Positions 1 to 9,452 of a stretch of DNA of 64,000 nucleotides are shown one piece after another. Position numbers and translations under genes: made by a program. Source of the DNA: Paratissierella segnis (GTDB lineage Bacteria; Bacillota; Clostridia; Tissierellales; Tissierellaceae); contig NZ_JACRTG010000029.1 of the NCBI RefSeq assembly GCF_014385195.1, forward strand, positions 62,001 through 126,000, read 5' to 3'. The stretch's first letter is position 1. Every line of letters begins with the position of its first letter. The notes beneath the pieces are model-generated. The model searched no databases and was not told the origin of the DNA. It worked only from the letters and a program-made list of their open reading frames with translations.

Positions 1-2983
1 TTAAATTTGTAGTCGTCACTATGAATTCAGGCAAATCTTCTTCCCTATATATTGCGTTTAAGTCCATATATTCCTTTACAATTGGAGTAAATACCTTATA
101 ATAGGTGTCCTCATGGTGCAAAGATTCCGACTTTCTGGTATAACTTACTTGAAATATCGGCTCTACACCATTGCTGCAGCCGATAAGGGTTGAAATGCTC
201 CCTGTAGGAGGAATAGTTAACAATTGGCTGTTTCTAAGTCCATATTCCTTAATCAATTCCAACACATCGCTGTCTGCATTTGATAACAAAAATGGAGAAT
301 TTAAGATCGCATCAGCGTTATATCTTGGGAATGGTCCATCTTTTTTTGCAAGCATTGCAGATTGCCTTAATGCTTCATTTATCATTGTTCTTCCAATTTG
401 ATGAATAATATTTATTGACTCGCTGCTCCCATATTTTATGCCAAGCTTTATAAACATATCTGCAAGTCCCATTATTCCCAGACCTATCTGTCTTAAATCA
501 TAAGACATCTGCCTTTGTTCAGGTATAGGATGCATTTTCATATTTTCATCAAGGACTTCATTTAAAAACATAATACCATTTCTGACCATTTCCGAGAACT
601 TTTCAAATTCAAATCTGGCATACTTTGTAAATGGATTTTTAACAAACTCGCTTAAATTGATTGAGGCTAAATTGCAACTGCCAAAGGCAGGTAATGTTTC
701 TTCTGCACATGGATTGACCCCTGCAAATTCAAAACTCTTATCTTCACTCATTAAATGCCATGAATTGATTTTATCTGTATAAAGTATCCCGGGCTCCGCC
801 ATATCCCAATTGTTTTTTGCAAGTTTTCTAAATAAATCTTTAGCCCTGATTTTTTTGCTTATCTCTTCGCCGGTCGCTTCAACTTTAAAATATAATTCAT
901 ATTCCTCATCATTTTTTACTGCTTCCATAAACTTATCATCTATATTAACAGAAATATTGGCATAAGTTATCTTTGATAAGTCGTTTTTAACATCTATAAA
1001 GTCCCCTATATCCGGATGATTGACATCCATATTGAGCATCAAAGCACCACGTCTGCCTCTCATTCCGATAAGTCCTGTTACCAAGGAATATAAATCCATA
1101 AATGATACGGCTCCTGTAGTTGTACTCGCTGCATTGTTGACCCTAGCTCCCCTTGGTCTTAGCTTTGATAGGGTTAGACCGCAGCCACCACCGTAAGAGT
1201 ATGTCCTTGCAAGATATTTTGCAGTATCAAATATTGATTCGATATTATCTTCAACTTTTGGCATCACATAACAATTATGAACTACCAATCCATTAACCGT
1301 ATAGCTGTTTGAGTTTTCCACTGATAAATTGTAGACCTTAGTTTTTACATTTTCAATTATTTCAGTATACTCAACCCTCGTATATACTTCTCCATCCATT
1401 GATAAATACTTAGTAGATCCTTTCAAATCATTATTCAATATATGATTTACTCTATTATCGCTATATGACTTTTCCATTAACCCTATGAGTTTCTCCTTAG
1501 AGAAAGGTGTGGAAATATGGAGTTTATAAGCTGTATATATTCTGGTTTCATTGGATAAAGATTGTTTGATCTTCTGCGGTTTTCTTACAATAACACCATT
1601 TAGCATCAATGTTTCCCTAATATCATATAATAGCTTTTCATTATTCATTACCAATTTTATAGCGCCTGTTTTTAATATACAGCCGTCTGAATCCAATATC
1701 CCAAGCACTAAATCCAAACTTCCGATTAACTCCTTTGGTATCCTCTTATTACTTCCGTTAGTTCCAAAATACTTAGCAACAAATTCAGCTAAAAATGGAT
1801 TCTCAATCCTTAATATGAGAGTGTTTTGTTCAATATTTTCAGTAACCAGAGGCTCATATTTTAAGTTCTCTATAATTATATTTCTGCATCTATCAAATGC
1901 TTCTCTTTCATTATTTGAATTAAAAACTATCTGAAAGATACTATGATTTCTCTTTCCTCGTCTTCTGGTTATACTTCCATCACCAATCCATCTTCCAAAT
2001 AAATATTGCATTTCTTTATTCATATTAATAGTATTATAAATCGGATTGCCAAACTTGATGCCATGTGCATCATTGCCACCAATAAAACGTGTCCCCAAAA
2101 CAACCATATTGTTCTCATCTACTTCTACAAACTCGTTTTCAAGTGGGTCTATATAATCTGAAAGTTTTATAGTATATTCCTCTACTTCATACCTTAGTGT
2201 AGGTGTCTTTATAAAATGGCTATTATTATAGTACTTTCTGTCCATTAATTTCCCGACCAATCTGTCAGCACGAACCCACCCGGAAGAAGTAAAAAATCTA
2301 TGATTTGGGGTACAAATTATGCTATCATACATATATTCCGTTTTTATTTTATATAAATCCCCGTCATAATCTCTGGACATTACATTATTTACTAACTGCC
2401 ATGTATTATCGTGTGTTATAACGTAATCTCCTACTTTGACATCTTCAATATTTATTAATCCTCTTTTTGTTATTACTTTGCTTCCAGCTACAAAGCAATT
2501 ACTAAGTGTAATCTTCTTGCCTAATTTGTCAAGTCCTCTACCTGCCAGTATCCTTCCTGCAGGCATAAATTTTTTGTCCTTTATTGCTTTTTTAATAGGA
2601 TTGTTGACTCCGCTTACTCTTTCCAAAAAATCTTCAAAGGTTTCTGCATCATATCTATATTTCTTTTCATAGATATCTCTTTGAAGGTCGGTCATATTCC
2701 AACCTTGTTCCCTTAGCCTTGCTCTTTCTTCTCTATAAATAATATATTTTCTGGCAACCTCAGGTCTGGTTTTCATTAGCTGTATTTCCACAAAGTCTTG
2801 AATTTGCTCTATATTGACAACACCCAAGTCTGTAAATTCATCTAATGCTTCCAATGCAATTTGTTTTACTAAAGCTTCATCTACACCATTTTCAGTCTCC
2901 TTCATTGCCTTGGAAACAGCTATTTCAATTTTTCCCTTCTCGAAATCAACGACTTTCCCATTTCTTTTTTCTACTTTTAACAC
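1..2983 (-). CDS. nrdJ: Class II (adenosylcobalamin-dependent) ribonucleotide reductase, intein-containing, 3' end outside window
   Basis: Reduces ribonucleotides to deoxyribonucleotides for DNA synthesis, using B12 to make the thiyl radical. The reading frame is open for 994 codons and runs off the left edge, so the C-terminus is missing. Residues 1 to about 90 form an ATP-cone (begins VLKVEKRNGKVVDFEK). After the N-extein ...TLSN an intein interrupts the frame; the C-extein resumes with CYVMPKVEDN. Further family signatures are SYGGGCGLTLSKLRPRGA, NPCAEE, GSCNLASINLSEF, MGLADMF and PPTGSIS. The cysteines of NPC and GSC are 11 residues apart, as in Thermotoga NrdJ (C322/C333), and the cysteine after the intein corresponds to its C134. 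Start chosen at a GTG (2983) preceded by GGTGG; an in-frame TAG lies just upstream. NrdA (class I) is less likely but not excluded without the C-terminus. Confidence 0.9.
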   Translation of the reverse strand, partial: MLKVEKRNGKVVDFEKGKIEIAVSKAMKETENGVDEALVKQIALEALDEFTDLGVVNIEQIQDFVEIQLMKTRPEVARKYIIYREERARLREQGWNMTDLQRDIYEKKYRYDAETFEDFLERVSGVNNPIKKAIKDKKFMPAGRILAGRGLDKLGKKITLSNCFVAGSKVITKRGLINIEDVKVGDYVITHDNTWQLVNNVMSRDYDGDLYKIKTEYMYDSIICTPNHRFFTSSGWVRADRLVGKLMDRKYYNNSHFIKTPTLRYEVEEYTIKLSDYIDPLENEFVEVDENNMVVLGTRFIGGNDAHGIKFGNPIYNTINMNKEMQYLFGRWIGDGSITRRRGKRNHSIFQIVFNSNNEREAFDRCRNIIIENLKYEPLVTENIEQNTLILRIENPFLAEFVAKYFGTNGSNKRIPKELIGSLDLVLGILDSDGCILKTGAIKLVMNNEKLLYDIRETLMLNGVIVRKPQKIKQSLSNETRIYTAYKLHISTPFSKEKLIGLMEKSYSDNRVNHILNNDLKGSTKYLSMDGEVYTRVEYTEIIENVKTKVYNLSVENSNSYTVNGLVVHNCYVMPKVEDNIESIFDTAKYLARTYSYGGGCGLTLSKLRPRGARVNNAASTTTGAVSFMDLYSLVTGLIGMRGRRGALMLNMDVNHPDIGDFIDVKNDLSKITYANISVNIDDKFMEAVKNDEEYELYFKVEATGEEISKKIRAKDLFRKLAKNNWDMAEPGILYTDKINSWHLMSEDKSFEFAGVNPCAEETLPAFGSCNLASINLSEFVKNPFTKYARFEFEKFSEMVRNGIMFLNEVLDENMKMHPIPEQRQMSYDLRQIGLGIMGLADMFIKLGIKYGSSESINIIHQIGRTMINEALRQSAMLAKKDGPFPRYNADAILNSPFLLSNADSDVLELIKEYGLRNSQLLTIPPTGSISTLIGCSNGVEPIFQVSYTRKSESLHHEDTYYKVFTPIVKEYMDLNAIYREEDLPEFIVTTTNL
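1274..2497 (-). mobile_element. Intein with LAGLIDADG-type (DOD) homing endonuclease inside nrdJ
   Basis: A 408-codon in-frame insertion in nrdJ. It begins with Cys (CFVAGSKVITKRGLINIED, splicing block A) and ends with VYNLSVENS...NGLVVHN just before extein Cys (blocks F and G). Block B appears as CTPNHRFF, with the Thr-x-x-His motif. Two dodecapeptide-like motifs, LFGRWIGDGSI and LVLGILDSDGCI, keep their acidic residues, so the endonuclease may be active. The insertion sits between Asn and the catalytic cysteine of the host enzyme, which acts as the +1 nucleophile. All splice residues (Cys1, His-Asn at the end, Cys+1) are present. Confidence 0.92.
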
Positions 2984-3021
2984 GACTGCACCACCATCCG
3001 TTAATATGATTACACACTAAA

Positions 3022-3066
3022 ACACTATATATTGTATATTTTTTTATACCCAATACTATATATATA
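3022..3066 (-). promoter_or_regulatory. Tandem NrdR boxes upstream of nrdJ
   Basis: ACACTATATATTGT at 3022-3035 matches the NrdR box consensus (ACACWATATMTTGT). A weaker copy, ATACTATATATATA, starts at 3053, exactly 31 bp away; this pair spacing is typical of NrdR-repressed nrd promoters. The nrdJ start codon is about 40 bp downstream. The first box is strong and the second is degenerate (10 of 14). NrdR repression is inferred from the boxes; no nrdR gene is in the window. Confidence 0.7.
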
Positions 3067-3120
3067 CAATCTATCATATTTTAATTTTATTTTCAAGTTG
3101 AATTATGTAATATTTTGTTG

Positions 3121-3160
3121 AAAAATAATGTCACCAAAGCATTTATGAGCCTTAGTGACA
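3121..3160 (-). terminator. Rho-independent terminator of the nucleoside ABC operon
   Basis: TGTCACTAAGGC and GCTTTGGTGACA (minus strand) form a 12-bp stem with an 8-nt loop, followed by TTATTTTT. On the minus strand all pairs hold through G-U wobbles, while the plus strand has mismatches, so it works for minus-strand transcripts. It lies about 100 bp after the last gene of the operon. Confidence 0.75.
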
Positions 3161-3257
3161 TATTTTAAATTACATTCCCAGTGTCTTTAATTAAAAAAAT
3201 CCTCTGTGATTTATAGTCAATAAATATATTAGCTAAAGGAGGTTTTTGTATCATAAA

Positions 3258-4661
3258 TTAGCAAAGGAGTTTTTCTGAATGATGTCTCACTGCTGTAATA
3301 GTCTTTTCTACCAGACTGTCTATAGTAAACTTATCCATCTTGCGCATAAATGTCTTTATAATATTGCCTAAAGGTTCTATCCATGATTTAGATATACCTT
3401 CTAGTCCTATTATGATAGCCAAAGCATTCAAGATCGGTCCAGCGTTACAATCTACATCTTCTCCCTCCATTGCAATTATATATGCGGTTTCATCAAAATC
3501 TCCGTTACCAAACCACAATGCTACAATCTCAGCAGCTGCATTTGGATAAGCATGAATCCAATGATATTCTTTTAACCTTTCCTGACATAATCCCCAAGCT
3601 TCTTCCCAGTCTTTGCTCGACTTACATATATTTAGAGTATTTCTTACTACTTCATAATATTGACTTTTGTATGGCATTAAATACACTGTCTTCTCCACTA
3701 CTTTTCTTATATCGCTTTCAGTAAAACATAAAGATACTAATATGGCATTAAACATTCCACCAATCATTCCATTGTTAGAATGAGATATTACACTATCATA
3801 TACTGCTAATTTAGCAGCTAATCTAGGATTGCCCGGAGCTACCATACCATGAATAGCCGTTCTCATCTGTGATCCTATCCAATCTGAAAAATAGTTGTTT
3901 TGTATTCCACTTTGCGGTGGCATTAAACCCCTTCTCAAATTACATAAAGCTGTCTCCTCCGCAGAATACCCATCTGTTATAAAGGCTAACCATTTATATG
4001 CAATATCCTCAGAGGTAATACTATAACCCTTTTCAACGAATGTTTCCAAAAATGCCAATTCATAGGTTATATCGTCATTATAGGTTTCAGGTTTTCGCAG
4101 GTATTCTCTTACTTCGCCAAAAATCTTACGAATATTATCTGTATTATAACCTTCAATTTGTGTACCCAATGCACCGCCAATCAATTGTGCTACCCAACCA
4201 GCCTTAATCTTATCTGCAAAATCATCGGAATAAACATTGTAGCTTTCGCAATCGGGAAAATCTACTTCTCCTTCAATATCCTCCCAAGTTTGATAATGTT
4301 TATATTTCCAATAAGATGAATTCTTATTTCTAGGAGCATTGTTCAACAAATAATATATTCTTGCAGTTATTTGTTGCAATAGAACTGGATCCTTTTTTTT
4401 TGCGGCTTTTAATCCTATATCTATTAGTTCTTCAGCCTCGGATACATCATATCCCCTATTATCCATACTTTGTATAGCAGCTACAACTAGGTGACATGGT
4501 GCCAAAGACCCTGGAACAAAACTTTCCCAATCCTTATAAAGTCTTTCATCTGATAGATTCCCGTTTTCAAGATATTCCATCCAATTATTTTCCTTTTCTT
4601 CAGTATCTAAGGAAGGAAAAGCAGTTTTTTTCCAATTATATTCCCGCTCCCAAGCTTTCAT
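3258..4661 (-). CDS. ADP-ribosylglycohydrolase (DraG/MacroH-like) family protein
   Basis: Likely hydrolyses an ADP-ribosyl or related N-/O-ribosyl bond. The C-terminal two thirds (about residues 150-460) carry the family's metal-binding motifs: NDDITYELAFLE near residue 197 (equivalent of the DDT motif) and GEDVDCNAGPILNA near 420 (equivalent of GGDTDCNAA). The first 145 residues are an extension not needed for the fold and of unknown role. Start set at the second ATG (4661), 7 nt after GGAGG; the ATG at 4667 is only 1 nt from it. Last gene of an operon with a BMP-family nucleoside ABC transporter, a PfkB kinase and a LacI regulator, which suggests the substrate is a ribosyl compound brought in from outside and not protein ADP-ribosylation. 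That is inference. Confidence 0.8.
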   Translation of the reverse strand: MKAWEREYNWKKTAFPSLDTEEKENNWMEYLENGNLSDERLYKDWESFVPGSLAPCHLVVAAIQSMDNRGYDVSEAEELIDIGLKAAKKKDPVLLQQITARIYYLLNNAPRNKNSSYWKYKHYQTWEDIEGEVDFPDCESYNVYSDDFADKIKAGWVAQLIGGALGTQIEGYNTDNIRKIFGEVREYLRKPETYNDDITYELAFLETFVEKGYSITSEDIAYKWLAFITDGYSAEETALCNLRRGLMPPQSGIQNNYFSDWIGSQMRTAIHGMVAPGNPRLAAKLAVYDSVISHSNNGMIGGMFNAILVSLCFTESDIRKVVEKTVYLMPYKSQYYEVVRNTLNICKSSKDWEEAWGLCQERLKEYHWIHAYPNAAAEIVALWFGNGDFDETAYIIAMEGEDVDCNAGPILNALAIIIGLEGISKSWIEPLGNIIKTFMRKMDKFTIDSLVEKTITAVRHHSEKLLC

Positions 4662-4687
4662 TTCCATTCCTCCTTTTATTTATTTTT

Positions 4688-5605
4688 TTATTTAGAAATC
4701 TTCTTCTCTGTTCTAGAATAGGAATAGATTGCTATAGCAATAATAGTAACAACATAAGGTATAGTTTGAATCAATTGTACAGGTAAATTTAACATTTGTA
4801 ATCTTATAGCAAGAGAATCAGCTGCCCCAAACAATAAAGAGGATAACAATACTCCAATAGGGGTACCACGACCCATAGATTCAGCTGCCATTCCTATAAA
4901 CCCCCTACCGGCTACCATTTCCTTTGAAAAGAAAGAAACATAACCCATGGACATAAATGACCCACCTAATCCAGCCAAAGCTCCCGCTATTATAAGTGCT
5001 ATATATTTATATTTATAAACTTTTATGCCAATTGATTTAGCTGCATCAGGGTTCTCCCCAACCGAACGAATTCTCAATCCTGTGGGTGTCTTATATATAA
5101 ATAATGCCAGCACTACAGTCAATAATAACCCCAAATATGTTATAAAATTATGTCCAGACAGAATGCTGCCAAGTATTGGCATATCCTTTAATAAAGGAAT
5201 ATGAATATTTGGTAAAGTAGGACTCATCAAACTCTGTGTTGACCCCTTTTCACCTGTTACATAATATATAATGAAAATAGTCAGTCCACTAGCCAAGGTA
5301 TTAAGTGCAATACCTGCAAGTACAGGTTCGCTCTTAAGGGAAAGTGTAACATAACCAAACAAGCACGCTAGAAGCGAACCAACTATTACAGCCGTTAGCA
5401 TCCCCAGAAATGGATTCTGCGTATAATGACTCCCTAAAACTCCAGCCAATGAGCACATAAGCATTATTCCTTCAGTTCCTATGGAGTCTATTCCGCCTTT
5501 GGTAAAAATCATACATGCCAATGCTGCGAAAAGTATCGGTGTCATCACTCTTATTGTCGTAAATAAGAAATCTGTAGAGAATATTAAATCCAGTACATTA
5601 TTCAT
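4688..5605 (-). CDS. BMP-family nucleoside ABC transporter permease (second)
   Basis: Integral membrane subunit of a purine/pyrimidine nucleoside-type importer of the BmpA/NupNOPQ (YufOPQ) family. 305 residues with about eight hydrophobic segments and the typical sequence RIRSVGENPDAAKSIGIKV before the conserved GGSFMSMGYVSFF stretch. Its start overlaps the end of the preceding permease gene by 8 nt, so the two are translationally coupled and probably form a heterodimer. Specificity cannot be read from sequence; nucleosides are typical for this family. Confidence 0.85.
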   Translation of the reverse strand: MNNVLDLIFSTDFLFTTIRVMTPILFAALACMIFTKGGIDSIGTEGIMLMCSLAGVLGSHYTQNPFLGMLTAVIVGSLLACLFGYVTLSLKSEPVLAGIALNTLASGLTIFIIYYVTGEKGSTQSLMSPTLPNIHIPLLKDMPILGSILSGHNFITYLGLLLTVVLALFIYKTPTGLRIRSVGENPDAAKSIGIKVYKYKYIALIIAGALAGLGGSFMSMGYVSFFSKEMVAGRGFIGMAAESMGRGTPIGVLLSSLLFGAADSLAIRLQMLNLPVQLIQTIPYVVTIIAIAIYSYSRTEKKISK

Positions 5606-6677
5606 CTTCTAACACCCCCGTTGCATCTAGCTCTTTAGCCTCTTTAATTATTAGCCGTTGACGATATCCTTTTAATATAGCCTGTGCCGAAATAAGTACT
5701 ATGACTACCGCTTGAATAATCTTAATAATTTCAAATGGTATATCTGTACTTCTTGACATAATATCTGCTCCTGTACGCAAATACGCTAAAAACAGTGCGG
5801 ATAGAGGAACATATTCTGCCTTGTAACGTGCTACTATAGCTATTAGAACACCATCCCAGCCATATCCCGGTAACCCAGAATATTGAAATCTTTTATACAT
5901 TCCAAATAGTTCTATAGCGCCACCGAGCCCTGCAATCATACCACCAATCAATTGTGACCCAAGAATAACCATCCCCGTATTTAATCCAGAATATCTAGCC
6001 ATAGTTTTGTTTTTCCCTACTAAAGTGACTTTATATCCAAATGAAGTCTTATTAAGTAACAACCATGATAATATAACCATTACCATAGCAACTATAATGC
6101 CAGTATTAATCCTAGTTCCCGGTATTATCTTCTTTAAAAGCATACTCTCAGGAAACAAATATGAATAATTTGCATTCATACTTGGGTCATAAAAATAAGT
6201 AGTAATTATAAACAACCCAATATATAAACATACATAGTTTAGCATCAAAGATGTAACCAGCTCATTGGCATTGCATTTAACCTTTAGCATGGCAGGTATT
6301 GATGTAACCAATCCGCCAGCTAATGCTGCAAAAAGCATAGCTACAATGATATTAATAACTGGAGGTAAATCAAATAACAATGCACCAGCAGTGGCAGCAA
6401 CACTACCTATGAAGAATGCACCTTCCATAGATAAATTAAATAGACCAGCTCTATAAAGCATAGTTACCGAAAGTCCCGTAAATATTATAGGAACCATGGC
6501 TTCAATTACATTACCTATGCGCCTAATTGATTTTAAAGGTCCAAATAGAAAATCTGAAATAGCAGACAAAGGTTGATCGCTTACCAGTAATATAATTGAA
6601 AATACAATCAATATAGATGTAGTAATGGCTACGATTGTACGAAGAATTTCTACTAAAGCTAATTTATTCTTTTTCAA
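5598..6677 (-). CDS. BMP-family nucleoside ABC transporter permease (first)
   Basis: Membrane permease of the same importer, 359 residues, related to NupP/YufP. The N-terminal helix is followed by FGPLKSIRRIGNVIEAMVPI and LYRAGLFNLSMEGAFFIG, a conserved stretch of this family, and later GGAIELFGMYKRFQY. Overlaps the ATPase gene by 14 nt upstream and the second permease by 8 nt downstream, a tightly packed operon. Confidence 0.85.
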   Translation of the reverse strand: MKKNKLALVEILRTIVAITTSILIVFSIILLVSDQPLSAISDFLFGPLKSIRRIGNVIEAMVPIIFTGLSVTMLYRAGLFNLSMEGAFFIGSVAATAGALLFDLPPVINIIVAMLFAALAGGLVTSIPAMLKVKCNANELVTSLMLNYVCLYIGLFIITTYFYDPSMNANYSYLFPESMLLKKIIPGTRINTGIIVAMVMVILSWLLLNKTSFGYKVTLVGKNKTMARYSGLNTGMVILGSQLIGGMIAGLGGAIELFGMYKRFQYSGLPGYGWDGVLIAIVARYKAEYVPLSALFLAYLRTGADIMSRSTDIPFEIIKIIQAVVIVLISAQAILKGYRQRLIIKEAKELDATGVLEDE

Positions 6678-8220
6678 ACTTGCCCACCCTCTCTTCTAGA
6701 CTTTGTCTCTTTATTCCTAACATATAAAGCCCTAATTCATATTCTGTAGTATTTTTACCATCCTCAAAAAAAGCAGCTACCTCACCATCTGCCATTACCA
6801 GTATACTGTCACTTAGCTCCATTATTTCATTCAAATCAGCTGAAATTAATATAATGCCTCGCCCTTTATCTCTCAAATCAATAATTTTTTTCCATATGAA
6901 TTCATTAGCACCCACATCAATTCCTCTAGTAGGTTGATTTGCAATTAAAAGATTCGGATCTGATGAAAATTCACGTGCTACTACTACCTTTTGCGTATTT
7001 CCGCCGGAAAGCATAGCCACTTGCTGATCTTCATTTCTACACAATATCTTAAACTCTCTAATCAATTCCCTTGCATAACCCTTGATTTTTTTTATATTTA
7101 ATAACCCCTTGTTCTTTAGAGATTTATTATCAATACTATCGGAAACAAGATTTTCCCATATGCTTACATCTTTGGTTACTCCTATTGTCATTCTATCTTC
7201 TGGAATATAGGAAATGCCCAAATTTCTAATATCACGGATACTCTTATCTAATAAGCTGATATCTCTAAAAGTTATTTTCCCATTGATATTATTGTTAAAA
7301 CCAAATATGCTTTCTGCAATCTCATTTTGCCCATTTCCTTCTACGCCAGCTATCCCTAAAATTTGTCCTTTTCGAACATTAAAACTCACATCCTTTAAGA
7401 GCTGTTTCCCATATTTATTTTTATAATTCAAATTTTCCACTCTTAAAAGAACTTCCCCAAAACTTGCAGGTTTTTTATCAACATCTAATACCACATCACG
7501 TCCTACCATAAATCTAGAAATTTCCTCTTCAGTAGAATTCTCAACAGGAATTACCCCTATTGATCTACCCCCACGCAATACCGTAATCCTATCACATATC
7601 TGCCTTACTTCTCTTATCTTGTGGGATATAAAGATAATAGTATGACCGTTATCTTTCAATAATATTAGTTGCTCAAACAATTCCTCTGTCTCTTGTGGCG
7701 TGAGAACTGCAGTAGGTTCATCCAGAATTAAAAGCTTTGCTCCTCTAATTAGAACCTTTAAGATTTCAACTTTTTGTTTTAATCCAACAGAAATATCTGA
7801 TACTTTCGCCATTGGGTCAACATTTAAGTTGTACTTTTTAGCCGTATCAGCAACTAATTTAATTGCAGACTGAGTATCAGTAAATACACCTTTTCTGGGT
7901 TCCATCCCCAATATTACATTTTCATAAACTTTTAAAGAATCAACTAACATGAAATGTTGATGCACCATACCGATTCCTATGTTTATCATATCTGAAGGGT
8001 TCACAGCTTCTATCCTTTTGCCCTCAAAATATATATCCCCGCTGTTTTTTCCCTCAATCCCAAATAAAATTTTCATCAAGGTGCTTTTCCCTGCGCCATT
8101 TTCTCCCATTAGTGCATGTATTTCACCTTTATTCACAGATAATGTAACATCCTTATTCGCAATTACACCATTTGAATAAATTTTGGTAATATTTTTCATT
8201 TTCAAAATTTCATTACTCAT
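6664..8220 (-). CDS. BMP-family nucleoside ABC transporter, double ATPase
   Basis: Energises nucleoside uptake. Two ABC domains in one chain (518 residues): the first has Walker A GENGAGKST, signature ISVGLKQKVEILK and Walker B LLILDEPTAVLTPQE; the second has the degenerate P-loop GVEGNGQNE usual for this family, signature LSGGNTQKVVVARE and IANQPTRGIDVGA. Start chosen at ATG 8220, which has GGAGG 6 nt upstream; an upstream ATG at 8235 would add five residues and has no ribosome binding site. Follows the binding-protein gene after a hairpin. Confidence 0.9.
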   Translation of the reverse strand: MSNEILKMKNITKIYSNGVIANKDVTLSVNKGEIHALMGENGAGKSTLMKILFGIEGKNSGDIYFEGKRIEAVNPSDMINIGIGMVHQHFMLVDSLKVYENVILGMEPRKGVFTDTQSAIKLVADTAKKYNLNVDPMAKVSDISVGLKQKVEILKVLIRGAKLLILDEPTAVLTPQETEELFEQLILLKDNGHTIIFISHKIREVRQICDRITVLRGGRSIGVIPVENSTEEEISRFMVGRDVVLDVDKKPASFGEVLLRVENLNYKNKYGKQLLKDVSFNVRKGQILGIAGVEGNGQNEIAESIFGFNNNINGKITFRDISLLDKSIRDIRNLGISYIPEDRMTIGVTKDVSIWENLVSDSIDNKSLKNKGLLNIKKIKGYARELIREFKILCRNEDQQVAMLSGGNTQKVVVAREFSSDPNLLIANQPTRGIDVGANEFIWKKIIDLRDKGRGIILISADLNEIMELSDSILVMADGEVAAFFEDGKNTTEYELGLYMLGIKRQSLEERVGKFEKE

Positions 8221-8246
8221 AGCAAGCCTCCACAATTAACCTTTTC

Positions 8247-8273
8247 AAAAAGAGACACATCAGTGTCTCTTTT
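8247..8273 (-). terminator. Hairpin between binding-protein and ATPase genes
   Basis: AAAAGAGACAC and GTGTCTCTTTT (minus strand) form an 11-bp stem with a 4-nt loop and a short T-run. It sits 13 nt after the stop codon of the BMP lipoprotein gene. Such hairpins usually stop part of the transcripts or protect the upstream mRNA, giving more binding protein than membrane complex. Confidence 0.75.
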
Positions 8274-8285
8274 ATGCATTAATAA

Positions 8286-9407
8286 CTAGGGTTTTACTGA
8301 GTTGATAATATCATCAATTTTTTCATTTTCTAGTCCTAATGCTGATGTAACTTTAATCTCGCCTGATGTTACTTTTTCCTCAGCCTTTTTAACTTCCTCT
8401 CTTATATCTTCCGGTACGTTGGATTCATAGTATTCATTGATTGCAATACCAGAACCACCTTCTTTGATTCCAAGACTCTCAAAATTCCCATATGGTAAAG
8501 AACCTTCCAAATGCAATTTTCCTGCACGTAATAGTGATTGATCTACTTGTTTTAGTACAGAAGTTAAAATTACATTTGCCTTAGCTTCATCTACACCTTT
8601 AAACAGCAAAGCTTGATCGGAGTCAACCCCAATTATATATTTATTCATCTCAACAGCTGCCTCTATGCATCCCAAACCTGCTTGTTCTGCAGCTGGAAAT
8701 ATAATATCAACGCCTTGGTTATATTGAGCTATAGCAGTTTCTTTGCCTTTTGCAATATCATCCCAAGATCCTACATAAGAAACATAAACTTTAATATCTG
8801 GTTCAACTGATTTTGCACCTTCAATATACCCTACAAGAAAGTCACTTATAATTGGATGAACTTCTCCACCTATAAATCCAATTTTCTTCTCAGGATTCGA
8901 ATTTTCCATATCCGATTTTGTTACTAATGCTGCCAAAACACCTGCTAAATACGAGCCTTCATTTTGTTTATAGCTAATTGCATATACATTGGGATACTGT
9001 CCATTTTCTATTTCTGTATCAAATAAAATAAATTTTTGATCCGGGAATTCTGTAGAAATTGATTGTATCAATTCCCCTGCATTAGATCCATTTGTTATAA
9101 TGGCATCATATTTTCCCCCTTCAGCAAGATCCATAAAAGTTGGTTCCCATTTTGTTTGATCTCTACCTATTTCTATAATATTGGTCTCGAACCCTAATTG
9201 TTCCGTGATTAATTTGATTCCATTTGCTGCTGAATCATTAAAAGATCTATCACCTAATTGTCCGGTAACTACAAAAACAAATTTAGGTTTTTTAGTGCTA
9301 TCCGTATCGCTAACTTCAGGAGTACTTGGTGCTTCAGGCTTAGAACAGCCAGATAACATAGTTAACAATAATGCAGTCATAAGTAATATTGATATAATTT
9401 TTTTCAT
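8286..9407 (-). CDS. BMP-family nucleoside-binding lipoprotein
   Basis: Extracellular solute-binding lipoprotein of the nucleoside importer, homologous to BmpA/PnrA/NupN. Signal peptide MKKIISILLMTALLLTMLSGC with lipobox LSGC. The mature domain contains FVVTGQLGDRSFNDSAANG, the hallmark of the BMP family, and DAIITNGSN. Start set at ATG 9407 with AGAGG 8 nt upstream, which places the signal peptide at the N-terminus; the frame is open further upstream but without a ribosome site. Follows the PfkB kinase gene by 45 bp. Confidence 0.9.
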   Translation of the reverse strand: MKKIISILLMTALLLTMLSGCSKPEAPSTPEVSDTDSTKKPKFVFVVTGQLGDRSFNDSAANGIKLITEQLGFETNIIEIGRDQTKWEPTFMDLAEGGKYDAIITNGSNAGELIQSISTEFPDQKFILFDTEIENGQYPNVYAISYKQNEGSYLAGVLAALVTKSDMENSNPEKKIGFIGGEVHPIISDFLVGYIEGAKSVEPDIKVYVSYVGSWDDIAKGKETAIAQYNQGVDIIFPAAEQAGLGCIEAAVEMNKYIIGVDSDQALLFKGVDEAKANVILTSVLKQVDQSLLRAGKLHLEGSLPYGNFESLGIKEGGSGIAINEYYESNVPEDIREEVKKAEEKVTSGEIKVTSALGLENEKIDDIINSVKP

Positions 9408-9452
9408 ACAATTACCTCTTTCCTTTTTTATTAAATTAGTAAAATAAAACAT

